From assembly GCA_009785395.1 (NCBI GenBank), contig WQWK01000157.1, positions 1 to 5,334 on the forward strand: a DNA stretch of 5,334 nt, given 5' to 3'. Position 1 is the stretch's first letter, and each line of letters begins with the position of its first letter. This stretch comes from Conexibacteraceae bacterium. GTDB lineage: Bacteria > Actinomycetota > Thermoleophilia > Solirubrobacterales > Solirubrobacteraceae. This document shows positions 4,828 to 5,334 of this stretch, in pieces. Under the pieces are notes generated by a model, which did not search any database, was not told the DNA's origin, and saw only the letters and a list, made by a program, of their open reading frames with translations. Both the position numbers and the translations under genes were made by a program.

Positions 4828-5334
4828 GGCTGCGGCAGCTTCGCGCGCGGGTGTGCGTCGAAGTACACCTCCCGCAGCCGATCTGAGGACAGGTGCGTAT
4901 AGATCTGCGTCGTGCCGATGTCCGCGTGGCCGAGCATCTCCTGCAGCGAGCGCAGGTCGCAGCCGCCGGCGAGCAGGTGCGTGGCGAACGTGTGGCGCAG
5001 GGTGTGCGGGCTCATCCGCGAGTCGAGGCCGGCGGCACGGGCGTGGCGCTGGACGATCTTGTAGAGCCCCTGGCGCGAGAGCGCCTGGCCGCGCAGGTTG
5101 AGGAACACGTGCGGCTCGTCGCGCAGCCCGACAAGCCCGGGGCGTGCCCTGTGGAGGTAGACCCTCAGCGTCTCAAGCGCCTTGGACCCGATCGGCACGA
5201 CCCGTTCCTTGGAGCCCTTGCCGTGGGCGATCAGCACACCGCCCTCCATGTCGAGCTCGCTCAGCTTCAGCCCGATCGCCTCCGAGGCACGCAGCCCGCA
5301 GGCGTACATCGTCTCGAGCAGCGCGCGGTCCCGC
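4809..5334 (-). CDS. xerD: Xer-type tyrosine recombinase, C-terminal catalytic part, 5' end beyond the right edge
   Basis: XerC and XerD resolve chromosome dimers by strand exchange at dif. The 174 complete codons seen here hold the whole catalytic signature. Numbering from the first complete codon in the window: R15 (GLRASE), K39 (HGKGSKER), H110 and R113 (SPHTLRHTF), H136 (LGHADIGTTQ) and the nucleophile Y145 (IYTHL). The end, VYFDAHPRA, is typical of Xer proteins. The family is about 300 residues, so the N-terminal core-binding domain and the start lie outside; the internal ATG at 5309 is within the catalytic domain and is not the start. HADIGTTQIYTHLS with the DLRSLQEMLGH helix looks more like XerD than XerC, but the assignment is not firm. 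It is probably the chromosomal enzyme, as no phage or integron feature is nearby. mutM follows 34 bases after its TAG. Confidence 0.93.
   Translation of the reverse strand, partial: RDRALLETMYACGLRASEAIGLKLSELDMEGGVLIAHGKGSKERVVPIGSKALETLRVYLHRARPGLVGLRDEPHVFLNLRGQALSRQGLYKIVQRHARAAGLDSRMSPHTLRHTFATHLLAGGCDLRSLQEMLGHADIGTTQIYTHLSSDRLREVYFDAHPRAKLPQPGNGRG

Noticed and set aside
4220..5101. A 293-codon plus-strand frame opposite mutM and xer
   Set aside because: It is antisense to two well-supported genes, and its Arg/Ala/Ser-rich product has no domain features.
4809..5334. The tyrosine recombinase as a phage or integron integrase
   Set aside because: It has the Xer-type C-terminus and lies next to mutM, with no tRNA, attachment site, attC repeats or phage genes in view.

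Overview
This is a GC-rich window with GTG starts, almost no strong Shine-Dalgarno sequences, and long antisense open frames of the kind high GC produces. The gene content is chromosomal housekeeping. Base composition, the dgt-dnaG pair with its 4-base overlap and the protein styles point to a high-GC actinobacterium. My best guess is the class Thermoleophilia (Solirubrobacterales-like), but that is an inference from style, not from a search.

Layout, left to right: (1) dnaG primase, minus strand, cut by the left window edge at about residue 325 (1-976). (2) dgt, a dGTPase-type HD phosphohydrolase, minus strand (973-2016), whose stop overlaps the dnaG GTG start as GTGA. (3) A 120-base gap (2017-2136) with a 60-bp imperfect inverted repeat whose edge contains the recO stop codon. 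(4) recO, minus strand (2137-2871). (5) A 39-base divergent intergenic region with a CCCGGG-A-CCCGGG palindrome. (6) A small CPYC glutaredoxin, plus strand (2911-3165). (7) An unrecognised exported, cysteine-containing protein, plus strand (3193-3867). (8) A perfect 9-bp hairpin between convergent genes (3885-3909). (9) mutM/fpg, minus strand (3935-4774). (10) The C-terminal half of a Xer-type tyrosine recombinase, minus strand, cut by the right edge (4809-5334).

Most of the genes concern genome maintenance: chromosome dimer resolution (Xer), 8-oxoguanine repair (MutM), recombinational repair (RecO), dNTP pool control (Dgt) and replication priming (DnaG). The plus-strand glutaredoxin and exported protein form a two-gene insertion in this minus-strand series.

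I found no CRISPR array, mobile element, RNA gene or defence system. The least explained items are the 60-bp inverted repeat after recO, the unknown exported protein, and matching -10-like hexamers exactly 6 bases before the GTG starts of dgt and mutM, which suggest leaderless transcription.
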